From Neostapfia colusana (taxonomy: Eukaryota > Streptophyta > Magnoliopsida > Poales > Poaceae): a DNA stretch of 64,000 nt. Position 1 is the first letter of the stretch. Each line of letters opens with the position of its first letter. Position numbers and translations under genes: made by a program. Positions 1 to 11,129 of the stretch are shown here, piece by piece. The notes under the pieces are model-generated. The model worked only from the letters and a program-made list of their open reading frames with translations, did no database searches and was not told where the DNA came from. The stretch lies in contig JASWHV010000001.1 of the NCBI GenBank assembly GCA_030760725.1, positions 72,685,683 through 72,749,682 of the forward strand, given 5' to 3'.

Positions 1-285
1 TCTACCATCCAGTTAACCTAGTACATCGGTTTCCTGGGTCCCATATACCATTAAGCATCCGGTACACAACTCAATACTTGCTCAGCAGGGCCGCACACAA
101 GAACAGTCCTTAACCGACACAGGCAGAGCTACTCGACCAAGACCTCGTGTTGTCACTGCCTAAATCCCCTGCCCGGTCTCATCTTTGGAAACATAAACTT
201 TAGTTTGCTTATTCAACCATACCCGTGTGATCCTGAACTATAGCTCGCGAGAAGATTCCAACTACTCGACTTGATTGGAAAATCC
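1..285 (-). mobile_element. Inverted fragment of a G-family LTR
   Basis: Read on the minus strand, this stretch matches the inside of the G LTR at about 3410-3690 (by eye roughly 85%), including the block around the GTGTGCGGCCC motif and the GAGTAGTTGG block. It stops near 272-298, where a plus-strand pol end begins. It is therefore a piece of a second G-type element in opposite orientation, truncated on the right by a deletion or an insertion boundary. The left end lies outside the window. Confidence 0.75.
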
Positions 286-297
286 TGAACCATACCC

Positions 298-396
298 GTC
301 CTATGGGAAAATCACACGTCTGACGAAGCTACATGGGAAAGTGAGGAGTATTTACAGTTCAATCATCCAGAGCTATTAGAGGGTTATGTCCGATAG
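298..396 (+). pseudogene. Element G pol C-terminus (chromodomain-like tail)
   Basis: The last ~33 codons of a Ty3/gypsy polyprotein, ending at TAG 394-396. The frame includes a DEATWESEEYL stretch, the signature of the degenerate chromodomain at the C-terminus of the A, B and D integrases in this window. That domain is thought to guide integration towards particular chromatin. The rest of the polyprotein is missing on the left, where an inverted LTR fragment begins. A polypurine tract and the 3' LTR follow directly, as expected for the end of an internal region. Confidence 0.7.
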
Positions 397-447
397 TCGT
401 CCTCCCAACATTGTTCTTAATTGTGAATCTCGACAAGATTCTTTTTA

Positions 448-455
448 AGGGGGGA
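448..455 (+). other. Polypurine tract of element G
   Basis: Purine run just before the LTR, following the TTCTTTTTAAGG motif also found before the A and (on the minus strand) B 3' LTRs. It primes plus-strand DNA synthesis in LTR retrotransposons. Confidence 0.7.
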
Positions 456-3400
456 TGAAAAGTCCCCAAAAAAGGTAAATGAAAAACTTGAATGAGGAAA
501 AAGTTGGGTTTCAAATTCAAGAAAATGGGACTTACAAAAACTTTCTAAACATGAGAATGCACATAGGTGTCCAACCAACCGAGCTCGAATACTCCTTTGA
601 GATGTTTTCGGCCAAGGTTGACTTAAACCCCCATGTGAATGTTGTCATGTGCAAGAACATATTCTAAAAGTCCACATTTGGATTCAAATGTTCACTTAAA
701 TGCAAAGGTGGCCATTTCAAAAGGATGATGCAAACTATGGTTGCAAACCTCCCATTTGCACCAGCCAAATTAAACAGTTGAATCCATATTTGAATTCTTC
801 AGGTCCAAATTAAGAGGCATGCAAAATTTGAGAAAATTTTGAAGTACATTGAAATTCATGTCAAAGAGGCTTTTGAATTTCATTGGAATTTGAATTCAAA
901 TTTAAAACTAAAGTAAACGTTATCAATTCCCCAAATGGATGTCAAATTTGAGCTCCTCATGACTGAATTTTGCAACAGGTCAAATTTGGAGATATTTTGG
1001 GAGAGGAAAGAAGTGGGGCCCAGTTGTCAGTGAGGGGTTTAAACTTGCTACTGATGTAACCGGGTCCTCTGTTCTCACTCGAGCCGGCCGAGCACAGCGC
1101 GCCACCAAGGCAGCGCCGCCGCCACCTCCTGAGCAAACTCCGGACTCGTTTCTTCGCTGTTATCGGCTCAAACCGAGACCTTTTCGCCTCGCAAGCCGAC
1201 TCCCCGCTGCTGCTAATCCATTCTCACGTGATCCTCGACGAAAACACGCCAGCACGCATGAAAACCTTCGGGTCTCCAGCGCTCGGATGTCTCGGTTGTT
1301 CTTACTCCCAACTGAGCTCGGTTCAAGTATCGCCGAAGCTCCCTCAACGTGCCCGAAGCATGAAACAAACGCCACATCCACGGGAACCTCGGCGCTGAGC
1401 TCGACTTTCTTCCTTAGTGTCGTGCGAGGCCACCGCTACAAGAACTCGTTCCCTGGCCGCCACAGTCCATCTCCCTTCAAGATTTAAACGTCAAAAGGTC
1501 CGCCTAGTTCTCCACTGCCTTCCACACAACCATGGCGGCACGCCCTAGCCGGTACTCGTCGGAATTTCCGTTCTCCCGCCGACATGCATTATGAACCGCG
1601 GGGAGAAACTTCGAAAATTTTTGTGACGCGTTGCACCGCACATCACATAACTTAGTAAACTACTTCTAGATGCCCGTGCGAGCTCAGAGGATCAAAAACC
1701 GCCGAGGACCATTGAGCAGAGCCACTGTTCATTGAGTTTTTCAAATTTTGCCAGAATTTGACCTAGCCCGACGGTGAGGTCAAACTTCAGGCAATTTTAA
1801 GCGAGATCAGAAGGTAGTTGTATGTTCCTCTCGGTGCATTGATTCTGTACGAGCAAACGGCAAAAGCTTTTAGTGCATCACAGAGCCCTAGAGACGTCGC
1901 CGGACATGCCACAGCCACGGTCGCAGTCACGCATAGGGTTCTGACCATCCTCGATCCGAGTGAAGAACGACAGCATGTTCTCCGCACGAAAATATGTAGA
2001 GGCGGAGAGTTTGGTTGAGCTCGGTGCACCGGAACCCCCTCCCGGCGAGGTCTCCGGCGAGCTAGGCGGCGGACCGGCGCGGGAGGCGGGAGGAAGAAGA
2101 CGATGGGGCTGGCCCACACGTCAGCCTCTATTTCGGGGAAAAGGGATTTCCTGTGGCGCCGGACAGTACGAGATTATCTCTGTGGCCCCGTGTGTTCTGA
2201 TTCCTGGTAGCGCATGTCACCCTGGACCCGCTGTCAGAGTTTGAATTTTTCTTCAGATTAAATGAATTCACATATTTAGTTCAAATTTTAGAACCTCATA
2301 ACGTTTACTAGGAAACTCCAAATTGGGTGATTCAAATTTGGTTAGATTAAGCTTGGACAGATCTATTTAAATTTGCAACGCAATTTGTATGAATGTCAAT
2401 AATAAATTCTGGAAAATTATTTGTATCTATTAAGTAAAAGAATTATTGAGGGAGTTTGGTTCATCCAAAAATCCTCAAATTTTACCAGAATATTCCATAG
2501 AATATTATTGAACTCCATCTAAATTTTCAGCTTTTATTTGGAGTTGATTTGTGTATGAAAATTATAAGTACAAGTTGCCGTGTTAAAAAAGTCCAGAAAC
2601 TTTTCAGAGATAATTTCCACTTTGAAAAATCAATGCTGGGCAATTCCTAGCTCCAGAATTCCTAGAAGAATTCATGCATGCTCCCTGAGCTATGTTTTAA
2701 ATTTTAGTTCACTTGGTTTTGCATGAGCATGCAAATTACATCAGAATTAATTCCTTTTTGCTTAAACGCTTAGAGAACTGTTCTGGATAATCTACTCATT
2801 GAAAAGTTCTAAATTTTGGTCGAGAATGTTTTCTTGTGACAAGGAACTCACAGGAAAAGTTTCAGATGAATTTGAGCTCTCGTTCAGTATGTTTCTATAT
2901 AGCTTTCTTAGTTGAAAATGCAACAATTAGGAAAAACCACTTAGTGCTTGATCCAATTGCCAAACCCAACCTCATCAACTAGGATCCTCTCAAATATAGC
3001 TCCTAACCAGAATTCTGTTCTCCATATTGTAATTAAACTTTGATAGAAAAGGCATATAATTAAGTGCATATATATTACATAACATGTAGGGATTTACGTG
3101 GAGTATTGTGAAGCAAATAGAGTTGTGATCAAGGAGCAACAAGAGCATGTGATTAAACTTCAAGTCATCAGCAACTAACTGCATATTATATCTGACTTTA
3201 GTCCCCTACAAAACAAAGGCAAGCTCTGTTTTGCATTTAAGTTGTTTTATAAAGTTTTTACTTTGTTCACCACTATGGTTTAGAGTTTGTTTGTGCATTA
3301 GGTCAGGAATGATTTATACTCCAACTGCATGACCAAATGAACCCTGGAGTGAAGGGTAGAATAAGTTTCCCCGCTGTACACTATTGCCATGCAAAATCGG

Positions 3401-4632
3401 TTATGACATCTGGTAGAAGTTGAGTAGTTGGAATCAACTCGCAAGCTATAGTTCGGGATCACAGGGTTATGGTTTAGGAAGCAAACTACAGTTTATGTTT
3501 CCAAAGATGAGACTGGGCAGAGAGTTTAGGCAGCGACAAGATGAGATCTTGGTCGATTATCTCCCCCTATGTCGGTTAAGGACCATTCTCGTGTGCGGCC
3601 CCGCTGAGCAAGTATTGAGTTGTGTACCGGATGCTTACTGGTATATGGGACCCAGGAAACCAATGTACCAGGTTATCTGGATTGTAGAGGCATACCACAT
3701 CGTCTCCTTAGACCTATGAGCTCGAGACGGTGCGACCGGTTCTACAGTCGGGTGTCCTACGAAAGGTTGCCACATACGACATAATGAAGGACGCCAGATT
3801 TGGGTTTTCAGAGGCGGGCATATGTGTCGAGTAAGCCGGGCAGCGTTTGATTCGAATCGCCGTCCCTCGCAGATATGAGTACCGCTTGCTCACTGTGTTG
3901 TGACGTAGTAATCCAAATTGAGTGACAACAGTTTGCAAGTTTTATATGCTGTTATAATAAATTGAATTGCATGATAACCATGTATGAAGTAGAGATAAAG
4001 CAAATTAAAGTTATTCTCCACCTTGGGACAAGTAACCTTGGAATGAAGCGTTTCTTGTTTGACTGTGGATTTCCAATGTTGCTCGGCGCAAGATCATTAC
4101 TATGATGGCTAAAATCTGAAAATCAAGGATGAACTTGTAGGCGAGTCCTTATGCAACTGCAAATGTCTATGTCTTAATTTACCTTCATGTAGAGTTGCAT
4201 GACTAAGGAGAGACGGTTAAGTCTTGCTGGGCCATCGTGCTCACTCTTGCATAGTTGTTGTTTTGCAGGTAATCCGTCGTATACCGTGAAGGGATAAGCA
4301 TGACAGTGCCATTCTTGGCTGCATGGTCACAAGAAACCCTGCTCGCCGCCGGATCCATTTCCTGCTGCTAGAAAGTGTTATCCTCTGTCAGGATAACTCC
4401 TTTGTTGCTTAGCTAGGTTCGTGAGAGTGATCACAGATGTAATTACGCTGCAACTTTGATTTATATTCCGCTGTTGTACATTAGAGTGTACATTACTATT
4501 TGTAAAACAAATTTGTTGTTTAATGCACAGTTGTGTATGCTTTGGATTCATTTCGGTGCGTACTGTTCGGTATCGCCTAACACAGCACCACCCAATGCGA
4601 TTCCTTGAGTGGCGGGGCAGTCGTCCCCCACA
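456..4632 (+). mobile_element. Element G 3' LTR (4.18 kb)
   Basis: Starts TGAAAAGTCCCC immediately after a polypurine tract and ends CCCCCACA, after which a different LTR (E) resumes in mid-sequence. It shares ordered blocks with the A, C and D LTRs: a GC-rich zone near 1080-2200, an AG/GCAAGC element (3217-3224), the block around 3600, a hairpin (4228-4243), a TTTTGCAG acceptor-like site (ends 4268), a TTCCGCTG motif and a CACCACCC terminal block. Long open frames here lack family signatures and are probably chance. G sits inside the E LTR, so it is younger than E. The right flank CTGAA (4633-4637) should be the target duplication, but the partner is outside the window. Confidence 0.8.
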
Positions 4633-5642
4633 CTGAATAAGTTTGAATGTACCGAAGGCATATCGGATATATGGGGTATGATAAACTGATGTAACCTATA
4701 CCTCTGGGCGTCAGGCATAACGCACTGATTTATAGGTGTAGGTTGAGGGCAGCAAGGTGGAAATCCGCTAATGGGCATAGAGAGATGCCCCGTGTATGGA
4801 ACTTCCTGCTTGTTTGGGTGTGACCGGTTCGACGTTTGGGCTGTTTGGTGAAAGATTGTCCCGTATAACATCAGCTGAGCATGCCGTTGCAGCTCCGAGG
4901 ATGGGCGTACGTGATGTGCTATTCGGGTATCCCTGCAGGTGTATATCGAGTCGATTCACCGCCCCTCACGGTAATGAGTAGCGCTTGTTCACTGTATCAT
5001 GATGTAGTAAATATATGGAATGATTGTGATGCATTACTATTTTTATGAATAAATTGTATTGCAACATGTGTGCCACCAAATATTGCTCACTAATTTAAGA
5101 TTTATGAACCGTTAACTTGTGGCTAAAAGATGAAGTAAGGATGAACTTGTAGGTGTGTCCTTTGCTGCAAACTTCCATCCTACTATTGGTATGACATGCA
5201 TGTAGAGTTTGTTGTGTAGGAGAGTCGGTTAAGACTTGCGGAGCCATCGTGCTCACGGTTGCTTCTATGAGTGTTTGTAGGTGAGGAGTACCCCACTTAC
5301 TTGGAGTACGGGTTCACCGGCGAGGGCTATCCTCCATTGGGAACGACGGCTGCATCGGAGCCGTGCACGCCGTCCTGAAGCTGGAGTGTAGCTAGTGTGG
5401 GGTTATCCGTAGGGCTGGACAATCGACTTTTGCTAGTTAGCGTTAGGCATGAGTTGTATAGTTTATTCCGCTGCCATTAAACTCTGTAAGTTAAATGTAA
5501 ACTGAAGGATTGTACTACTTTTTTACAAATTCAGTAAGTTTGATTGTAATACATGGTTTCCTTATCGTGTGTGTTGTCGGGTGTTGCATCGGGCAGCATC
5601 ACCCTCTGTGATCCTAGATCGTACGGATTTTGGTCCATCACA
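4633..5642 (+). mobile_element. 3' part of an E-family LTR
   Basis: Begins in mid-LTR at the G insertion point and ends TCCATCACA, followed by Tat-type LTR sequence. The minus-strand LTR fragment E' at 37785-38910 is its relative: both share the GTACCGAAGGC block, the TCGACGTTTGGGCTGTT block and the CACCCTCTGTGATCC end. It carries the LTR hairpin (5241-5254), a TAG splice acceptor (5279-5280) and a short open frame after it. Its 5' part should lie left of the window beyond element G. Confidence 0.75.
5280..5378 (+). CDS. Candidate LTR-encoded small exon, E family
   Basis: Frame starting at the TAG/G acceptor reads Gly-Glu-Glu-Tyr-Pro and runs 32 codons to TGA 5376-5378, ending Glu-Pro-Cys-Thr-Pro-Ser. 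The start (GExY) and the end (EPCTP) match the corresponding exon in the A and C LTRs, although the middle differs. The upstream exon is not present because the LTR is truncated by G. Function unknown. The coding status is inferred from conservation of frame and ends only. Confidence 0.45.
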   Translation, partial: GEEYPTYLEYGFTGEGYPPLGTTAASEPCTPS

Positions 5643-5770
5643 TTTCCGACAACGACCTCTGGGGGAGCCGGCGATCTTCCCTCTTGACGCCTAGACGAAG
5701 GTCTGAACCGAAGGAGAAGGCTCGAGCCCGAGCTCGGGAGGGGACGAAGCAGGCGTGGCAGTGGTCCCGA
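5643..5770 (+). mobile_element. Tat-like element T, first repeat of its 5' LTR
   Basis: Aligns by eye with the LTR sequence resuming at 8360: both contain CGACCTCTGG, a GCGATC/ACGATC block, an AGGCGAAG/AGACGAAG block, AGCCCGAGCTCG and GAAGCAGG. The simplest reading is that the T LTR opens with an imperfect ~125-bp direct repeat and that Y inserted at the repeat junction. The left neighbour is the E LTR, which would have inserted with TTTCC (5643-5647) as one target copy. Confidence 0.55.
5766..5770. repeat. Target-site duplication of Y (CCCGA)
   Basis: CCCGA precedes the Y LTR. The copy on the other side reads CTCGA at 8360-8364, but CCCGA intact at 26922-26926 in the third tandem unit and CCCAA in the second. 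The point differences fit decay after duplication. Confidence 0.55.
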
Positions 5771-5936
5771 TGTGACACCTGGTTCCAAAAATGAACCAAG
5801 TGATGCGTATGTGTGTCCAGGATGTTCATCACACATACACAGATTCATCACAAACTGAATGTAGAATATAACCACGTTACAAATAGTGCTTAAGTACTTT
5901 ATTACAATAACTCAGTGTCTCATTCATGGTATCTAA

Positions 5937-5942
5937 TTTATT
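5937..5942 (-). promoter_or_regulatory. AATAAA signal of LTR Y
   Basis: AATAAA on the minus strand, about 170 bases before the LTR 3' end and next to two copies of TTCCGCTG (5946-5953, 5966-5973). Confidence 0.5.
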
Positions 5943-6036
5943 CTGCAGCGGAAGACTATACATGACAGCGGAAGTAAACTAAAGACGACTTGGCTCCAAC
6001 TTCAACTCCACAGGCAGTTGACAGTAGTGTGCATGC

Positions 6037-6072
6037 CTAGTACTCCACCTGCTCTTTGAAGTACTCTTCTCC
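6037..6072 (-). CDS. Candidate LTR-encoded small exon, Y family
   Basis: After a CTACAG acceptor (minus strand, AG ending at 6073) the frame reads GEEYFKEQVEY and stops at TAG (6039-6037). Upstream at 7265 an AAG/GCAAGTG site fits the GC-type splice donor consensus. Joining there places the frame in phase 1, the same phase as in A and C. The exon is much shorter than in A/C/E but keeps the Gly-Glu-x-Tyr start. No ATG was found in the short upstream frame, so initiation is unclear. Function unknown. Confidence 0.4.
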   Translation of the reverse strand, partial: GEEYFKEQVEY

Positions 6073-7845
6073 TGTAGCTGAATTATTTGTGGGGATGCAA
6101 GGGTGAGTACATGTCGTACTCAGCAAGTGCAGGAAAGTATGACATGTAGCTTAAAACAAGGTAGGAAACAAAGATTTCATTGCAGCAAGCAAATTTTATT
6201 TCACAATCACAAGAAAACATCCTACTATGCCTAGGTGAATTAATTCCCATCATAACCAAGTAATTCATCATCCCTCCTGTTCATTACAAACATAATTCAT
6301 CATGTATCAAGTCCCAACCAGCCAATACTCTTTCTCAAATCTATTTCATATTCACAATTTCTCATGATCAACACATATGCACATATCCGAAACCAAATTC
6401 ATGATCACAACCAAAACCTGTATCAAAACCAGTCCCAATGACAATACCATAACCATACCCAAATAACCATCCCATGTTTTGCCTCTAATTATGGAAGTTG
6501 GCCAGGTGCTTGTAACTGGAAGCACGGTTATCAAGATAGTTTTACACTCTGCGGAGGTGGCACCACTTACCCACAAGTTTGTGATTTCGTCACCCATCGG
6601 CGATTAGAGAAAACCTCCATTCTGCCACTACACAACCGTTGATGTATAGCCAAGGGATCACAAAATAGCCTTTACAAAGGGGCAATTATGATGTACGGAC
6701 CCACTGAGGTTTCACCAGCAGGCTCGAATCTCCATCCTCCCACCCACGGGCCCCCTTGTGTGCCATGCAGTTCCCAGGGCAGTCCTCCTCGACTCCCATT
6801 TCCCATGCCATCCAATGGTCCAAACAACCTAGCAACACACCTAATTACTCAGCTAAGCCGTACCCATATTTGGCCTTGTGGTGGCACTGCTTCTCTGGCA
6901 TGTTCTCGCAAGAACCAGTCCTTAGATCTAAGGCAAGCAAACTACCATCTTCATTCACACATAACCTCAAGCCAAACTTGGCTAGATCTCCCCGATTTTG
7001 ATGCTCATTAACATCATCATGTTCTCATCATCTTTAATCTTTATGAGTGCAGTAGCTAAATCAGTTTTCTCGAAAATCCCGTGAGCTGGCGGTGTAAAAG
7101 AGAAAACGACCATACACGACTCAACAAGTTTCCGGCGACAAGGGTGGCTAACAAAACTAGTAAATTCCTACTAAAGGGTTTCCCATCAATTTGACACGAG
7201 CATGCAGTTTTCACAAGCAAAACAGTTCAAAAACAAAGGTTTAATATGGTCAAGGGGCACTTGCCTTGCTCCTGCAGTTCGTGTTGCTGAAGCTGCGATG
7301 TCACAAGCAAAACAGTTCAAAAACATAGGTTCAATGTCATGCACACGTTTTACTCAAGATGCGATGATGTGGATGCATGCTAATCCTACAACGCAACCTA
7401 TAGCAACCAGTTTGCATTTGTTCTTGCAAGTTCTAGTTAGGTTTAGTGGGGTTTTACGATGATCGGTGCTGCTGGAAATTAATTGGAACATGGCTATGAT
7501 CCTAATCTTGGTATTAGATCAAACCGTCATCAATCTTAAACCGGGGGCTATCCTACTTACATGCAGTAGCTCCCATTCACAGGGTGTGGTGTAATGGGAT
7601 TTGTGATGACAGCAGAGACGTGGTACGAGGGTGACGGGACCTACCTGTCTTCTTCCTCCTCTCCTCATCTGCGGCTGGCCTGCAGCTGGGGTTTTTCCTT
7701 GGGCAGAACAGGGCTGCGGCCAGGGCAGGGCGCTCAGGTCTTCTCCTCCGGCGACGGTGAGGCGGGGCAGAGCATCGACGGTGGCAAAGGCAGAAGCAGG
7801 GGCGGCGACCAGGGGGGTTTTGGGACAGGGTGGCGGCTAGGGGGG

Positions 7846-7854
7846 CTATTTATA
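7846..7854 (-). promoter_or_regulatory. TATA box of LTR Y
   Basis: TATAAATAG on the minus strand in a C-rich context, about 505 bases inside the Y 5' end. It is duplicated in the tandem units at 9994-10002 and 12152-12160, so three minus-strand promoters face away from the three T promoters. Confidence 0.6.
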
Positions 7855-8359
7855 AGGGGGAAAAACAGCCAAGGGGGCTAGGATATAAGCAAATCTTGTA
7901 ATCAATGGCTGGGATTTAATTTGGGAAAAGGTGGGGACTAGGGGCTAGGATTTTAGCAAATATTACCCATCAAGGGCTGAGATTAATTGGGGGAGAGGAA
8001 AATCCCTGGGGGGATTTTGGCTGCGGCTAGGGTATTTCTCCCACAAAGGGGGTGCGTCCAAGGAGGGGGATCCCAATGTGGGGGAAAATCCCTAGGGATT
8101 TTGGGCGTTGGCCAAATTAGGGGGGAAATCCCTAAATGTTGGGAAAATTCCCTAGGGGAAGGAAAATCCCTAATGGGGGAAAATCCCTAGGAGGAGGGCA
8201 CCTAGGGTTTTTCTTTTCCCCTTTTTTCTTTTCTATTTTTAGTTTTCTTTTGTTTATTTGTTTGTTTCTATATTCCTTTATCTCTTTTCTTCTTCTTTTT
8301 AAATGCTTCTCTACATGAAAATGAATGCAATGCATGATGATGAATATGAGGGTGTTACA

Positions 8360-8971
8360 CTCGACCCCGACCTCTGGAGGAAGTGACGATCCTTTCCCTT
8401 CGCGCCGAGGCGAAGGGCGAACCTAGAGGTGAGGTCCCCAGCCCGAGCTCGAAAAGGAAAGAAGCAGGTAGTCTTCAATGGGGAGCAGGCGCCGTCATGA
8501 CCAAGTGGGAGGGCACTCAAGTGCCACCCTTCACATCCGCATTGAAGGCCAGTCCCATCTGACGGAAGGAAGGATGGAGGAGTGTGCGGGACGTACATGC
8601 GTCCCAGTACGGCTCGTCCCAGCGAAAAGATGGGGGCAGGTGGAATTGCAGGCTCCAATACAGTGGCCTCATCGAGCGCTCCGGACGACGTATGATAGTA
8701 CATCTGTCCCTGTAACTACGACTTCCTCTCCACTTGCAAAGAGTTAATAGGGAGCTGCTAGGAATGAGTATAAAAGGGGGATCAATCGTCCCCCTTGAGA
8801 AAAGGCTCTGGCACTTGTAAGAAAGTCACCCCCATTTGCAACAAAGAGCAGCGATACATCCCAAACTGGACGAAGGGAACTTTGCCTGACCCAGTATAAT
8901 TTCTTAGTTAGGCCACCTCGAGGACAAACGCAGGGTAAATTTGTTACTAGTTGGAAATCTAAACGCCAACA
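8360..8971 (+). mobile_element. T LTR remainder, copy 1
   Basis: Begins at the Y insertion point and ends ACGCCAACA, followed by GTTGGCGC, the usual LTR/primer-site junction of Tat-lineage elements. A TATAAAA box lies at 8769-8775. Confidence 0.75.
8769..8775 (+). promoter_or_regulatory. TATA box of T LTR, copy 1
   Basis: TATAAAA followed by GGGGGATC; repeated at 10927-10933 and 27335-27341 in the other units. Confidence 0.6.
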
Positions 8972-9925
8972 GTTGGCGCGGCAGGTAGGGGGACTGCTGC
9001 GCGTTTCTGTTCTCTTTCATCAATGGCTTTCCCACGTCCGACTCTCGTACCTTGCAAGAGAGTCCTCTTCGACCACTTAAAGTTAGTTGCCACCATAGGC
9101 GACGAGATGGAGTCCCAATTCACCTTCACACGCTAGACTCTCCACTTTGGGAGCCTGGTCTTCTTCACCAGTAGCGTCGGCACCCTCCAGATCTCCAATA
9201 AGGGACCCAACGTTCGATTCAGGGAAAGTTGGACGACAAACGCCCCCGACGCATACACCGCATGTGACGCCCCAACATCGACCTTCACAGGGACGATCGA
9301 GCATGTGCCGACATCCCTCCACCACATTCTGGAGTACAGCTCCAGCTCGAACAACGGCACTGAAGGGAGCGAGCACCCATCTCACGTATTCTACGTTACC
9401 GAGATGGCCAATGCCTCCCAGCTCACCATGCTAACCAGCGTGAGCCCACAGGATGACCTCAAGCCGCCAGAAGCGCAACGCCACGAGCTGGCCGACCAGC
9501 TCGCGCCACGGCGCGCTGCTCTAAAGGCCGACCAAGACAGGCTCGACAAAAACACTACCATGTGCTCGAACACGGCATGCCTCCGCACCCACCAGGTCTA
9601 AGCCGACATCATCAATGACGGCCATGCCCGACGTTTCCAGTGAGCCAGTCAGAACGTGGAGGCCGCCGTGGCCATGCTACGTAACCTGCCCGACCCTGCC
9701 AACCCCGAAGCTCAGAAGGCTCACCAAGATCTTTGGGCTCTCTTGGCCGCAGCCGCCGCCCAGCAGGCCGAAAGTTCTCTCGCCAGGGTCAGGGATTCGT
9801 CAACCACCAGATGGAGCCGGAAGCGTGGCAGGATCAGAATGAGCCCGTCCAGAACCTACATGCCGATCCAGGTGAACCAACCTGAGAGGGCTGGATCGTC
9901 AACCCCGTCGCGTAACTCAGTGCAC
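8972..9925 (+). pseudogene. T leader and truncated gag, copy 1
   Basis: The primer-site region GTTGGCGCGGCAGG is followed by an ATG at 9023. The opening frame (MAFPRPTLVPCKRVLF and on) is the N-terminus of the Tat-type gag. It is broken early by TAG in place of CAG within CACACGCTAGACTC, then continues in another frame with further stops. The gag is cut at 9925, where the tandem junction starts the next unit, so the capsid region is absent. It cannot give a functional protein, but its own promoter lies upstream. Confidence 0.7.
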
Positions 9926-10514
9926 GGCGACCAAAGCTGGCAGCAGGGGGCGGCGACCAGGGGGGTTTTGGGACAGGGTGGCGGCTAGGGGGGCTATTTA
10001 TAAGGGGGAAAAACAGCCAAGGGGGCTAGGATTTAAGCAAATCTTGTAATCAATGGCTGGGATTTAATTTGGGAAAAGGTGGGGACTAGGGGCTAGGATT
10101 TTAGCAAATATTACCCATCAAGGGCTGAGATTAATTGGAGGAGAGGAAAATCCCTGAGGGGATTTTGGCTGCGGCTAGGGTATTTCTCCCACAAAGGGGG
10201 TGCGTCCAAGGAGGGGGGATCCCAATGTGGGGGAAAATCCCTAGGGATTTTGAGCGTCGGCCAAATTAGGGGGGGGGGGAAATCTCTAAATGTTGGGAAA
10301 ATTCCCTAGGGGAAGGAAAATCCCTAATGGGGGAAAATCCCTAGGAGGAGGGCACCTAGGGTTTTTTCTTTACCCCTTTTTTCTTTTCTATTTTTAGTTT
10401 CCTTTTATTTATTTGTTTGTTACTATATTCCTTTATCTCTTTTCTTCTTCTTTTTAAATGCTTCTCTACATGAAAATGAATGCAATGCATGATGATGAAT
10501 ATGAGGGTGTTACA

Positions 10515-11129
10515 CCCAACCCCGACCTCGTGAGGAAGTAACGATCCTTTCCCTTGGCGCCCAGGCGAAGGGCGAACCTAGAGGTGAGGTCCCCAGCCCG
10601 TGCTCGAAAAGGAAAGAAGCAAGTGGTCTTCAATGCGGAGCAGGCGCCGTCATGACCAAGTGGGAGGGCACTCAAGTGCCACCCTTCACATCCGCATTGA
10701 AGGCCAGTCCCATCTGACAGAAGGAAGGAAGGAAGGAGGAGTGTGCGGGACATACATGCGTCCCAGTACGGCTCGTCCCAGCGACAAATGGGGGCAGTTG
10801 GAATTGCAGGCTCCAATACAATGGCCTCATCGAGCGCTCCGGACGATGTACGATAGTACATCTGTCCCTGTAGCTACGACTCCCTCTCCACTTGCAAAGA
10901 GTTAATAGGGAGCTGCTACGAACGAGTATAAAAGGGGGATCGATCGTCCCCCTTGAGAAAAGGCTCTGGCACTTGTAAGAAAGTCACCCCCATTTTCAAC
11001 AAAGAGCAGCGATACATCCCAAACTGGACGAAGGGCACTTTGCCTGACCCAGTATAATTTCTTAGTTAGGCCACCTCGAGGACAAACACGTGGTAAATTT
11101 GTTACTAGTTGGAAATCTAAACGCCAACA
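10515..11129 (+). mobile_element. T LTR remainder, copy 2
   Basis: Same limits as copy 1 (from the end of the Y fragment, TGTTACA, to ACGCCAACA). TATAAAA at 10927-10933. Confidence 0.75.

Larger units (their letters stand above)
5771..8359 (-). mobile_element. Solo LTR Y, Tekay-type, minus strand (2.59 kb)
   Basis: On the minus strand it starts TGTAACACCCTC and ends GGTGTCACA, giving short inverted ends TGTRACACC. The start, with CATGCATTGCATTC shortly after it, and the CTTGCTGAGTAC/GTACTCACCCTTGC palindrome near 6104-6122 are typical of grass Tekay (Del) LTRs. A minus-strand TATA box lies at 7846-7854, polyadenylation-type AATAAA at 5937-5942, two TTCCGCTG motifs at 5946-5973, a GC-type donor at 7265/7264 and an acceptor at 6073. 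No internal region flanks it, and the near-matching CCCGA/CTCGA flanks indicate a solo LTR left by LTR-LTR recombination. Confidence 0.75.
7801..9948 (+). repeat. Tandem unit 1 (Y part - T LTR - T leader/gag)
   Basis: First of three direct copies of a chimeric unit: the 5' ~560 bp of LTR Y (in inverse orientation), the T LTR remainder (8360-8971), the T leader and gag up to 9925, then about 23 bp to the next unit. Its left end runs on into intact Y, showing that this is the original left edge. The repeat junction is GTGCAC joined to GGCGACC-like sequence. Confidence 0.85.

Noticed and set aside
8353..8360. TGTTACAC as the start of the T LTR
   Set aside because: The bases are explained as the end of LTR Y (TGTRACACC inverted ends); left flank CCCGA and similarity of 5643-5770 to the T LTR place the true T start further left.
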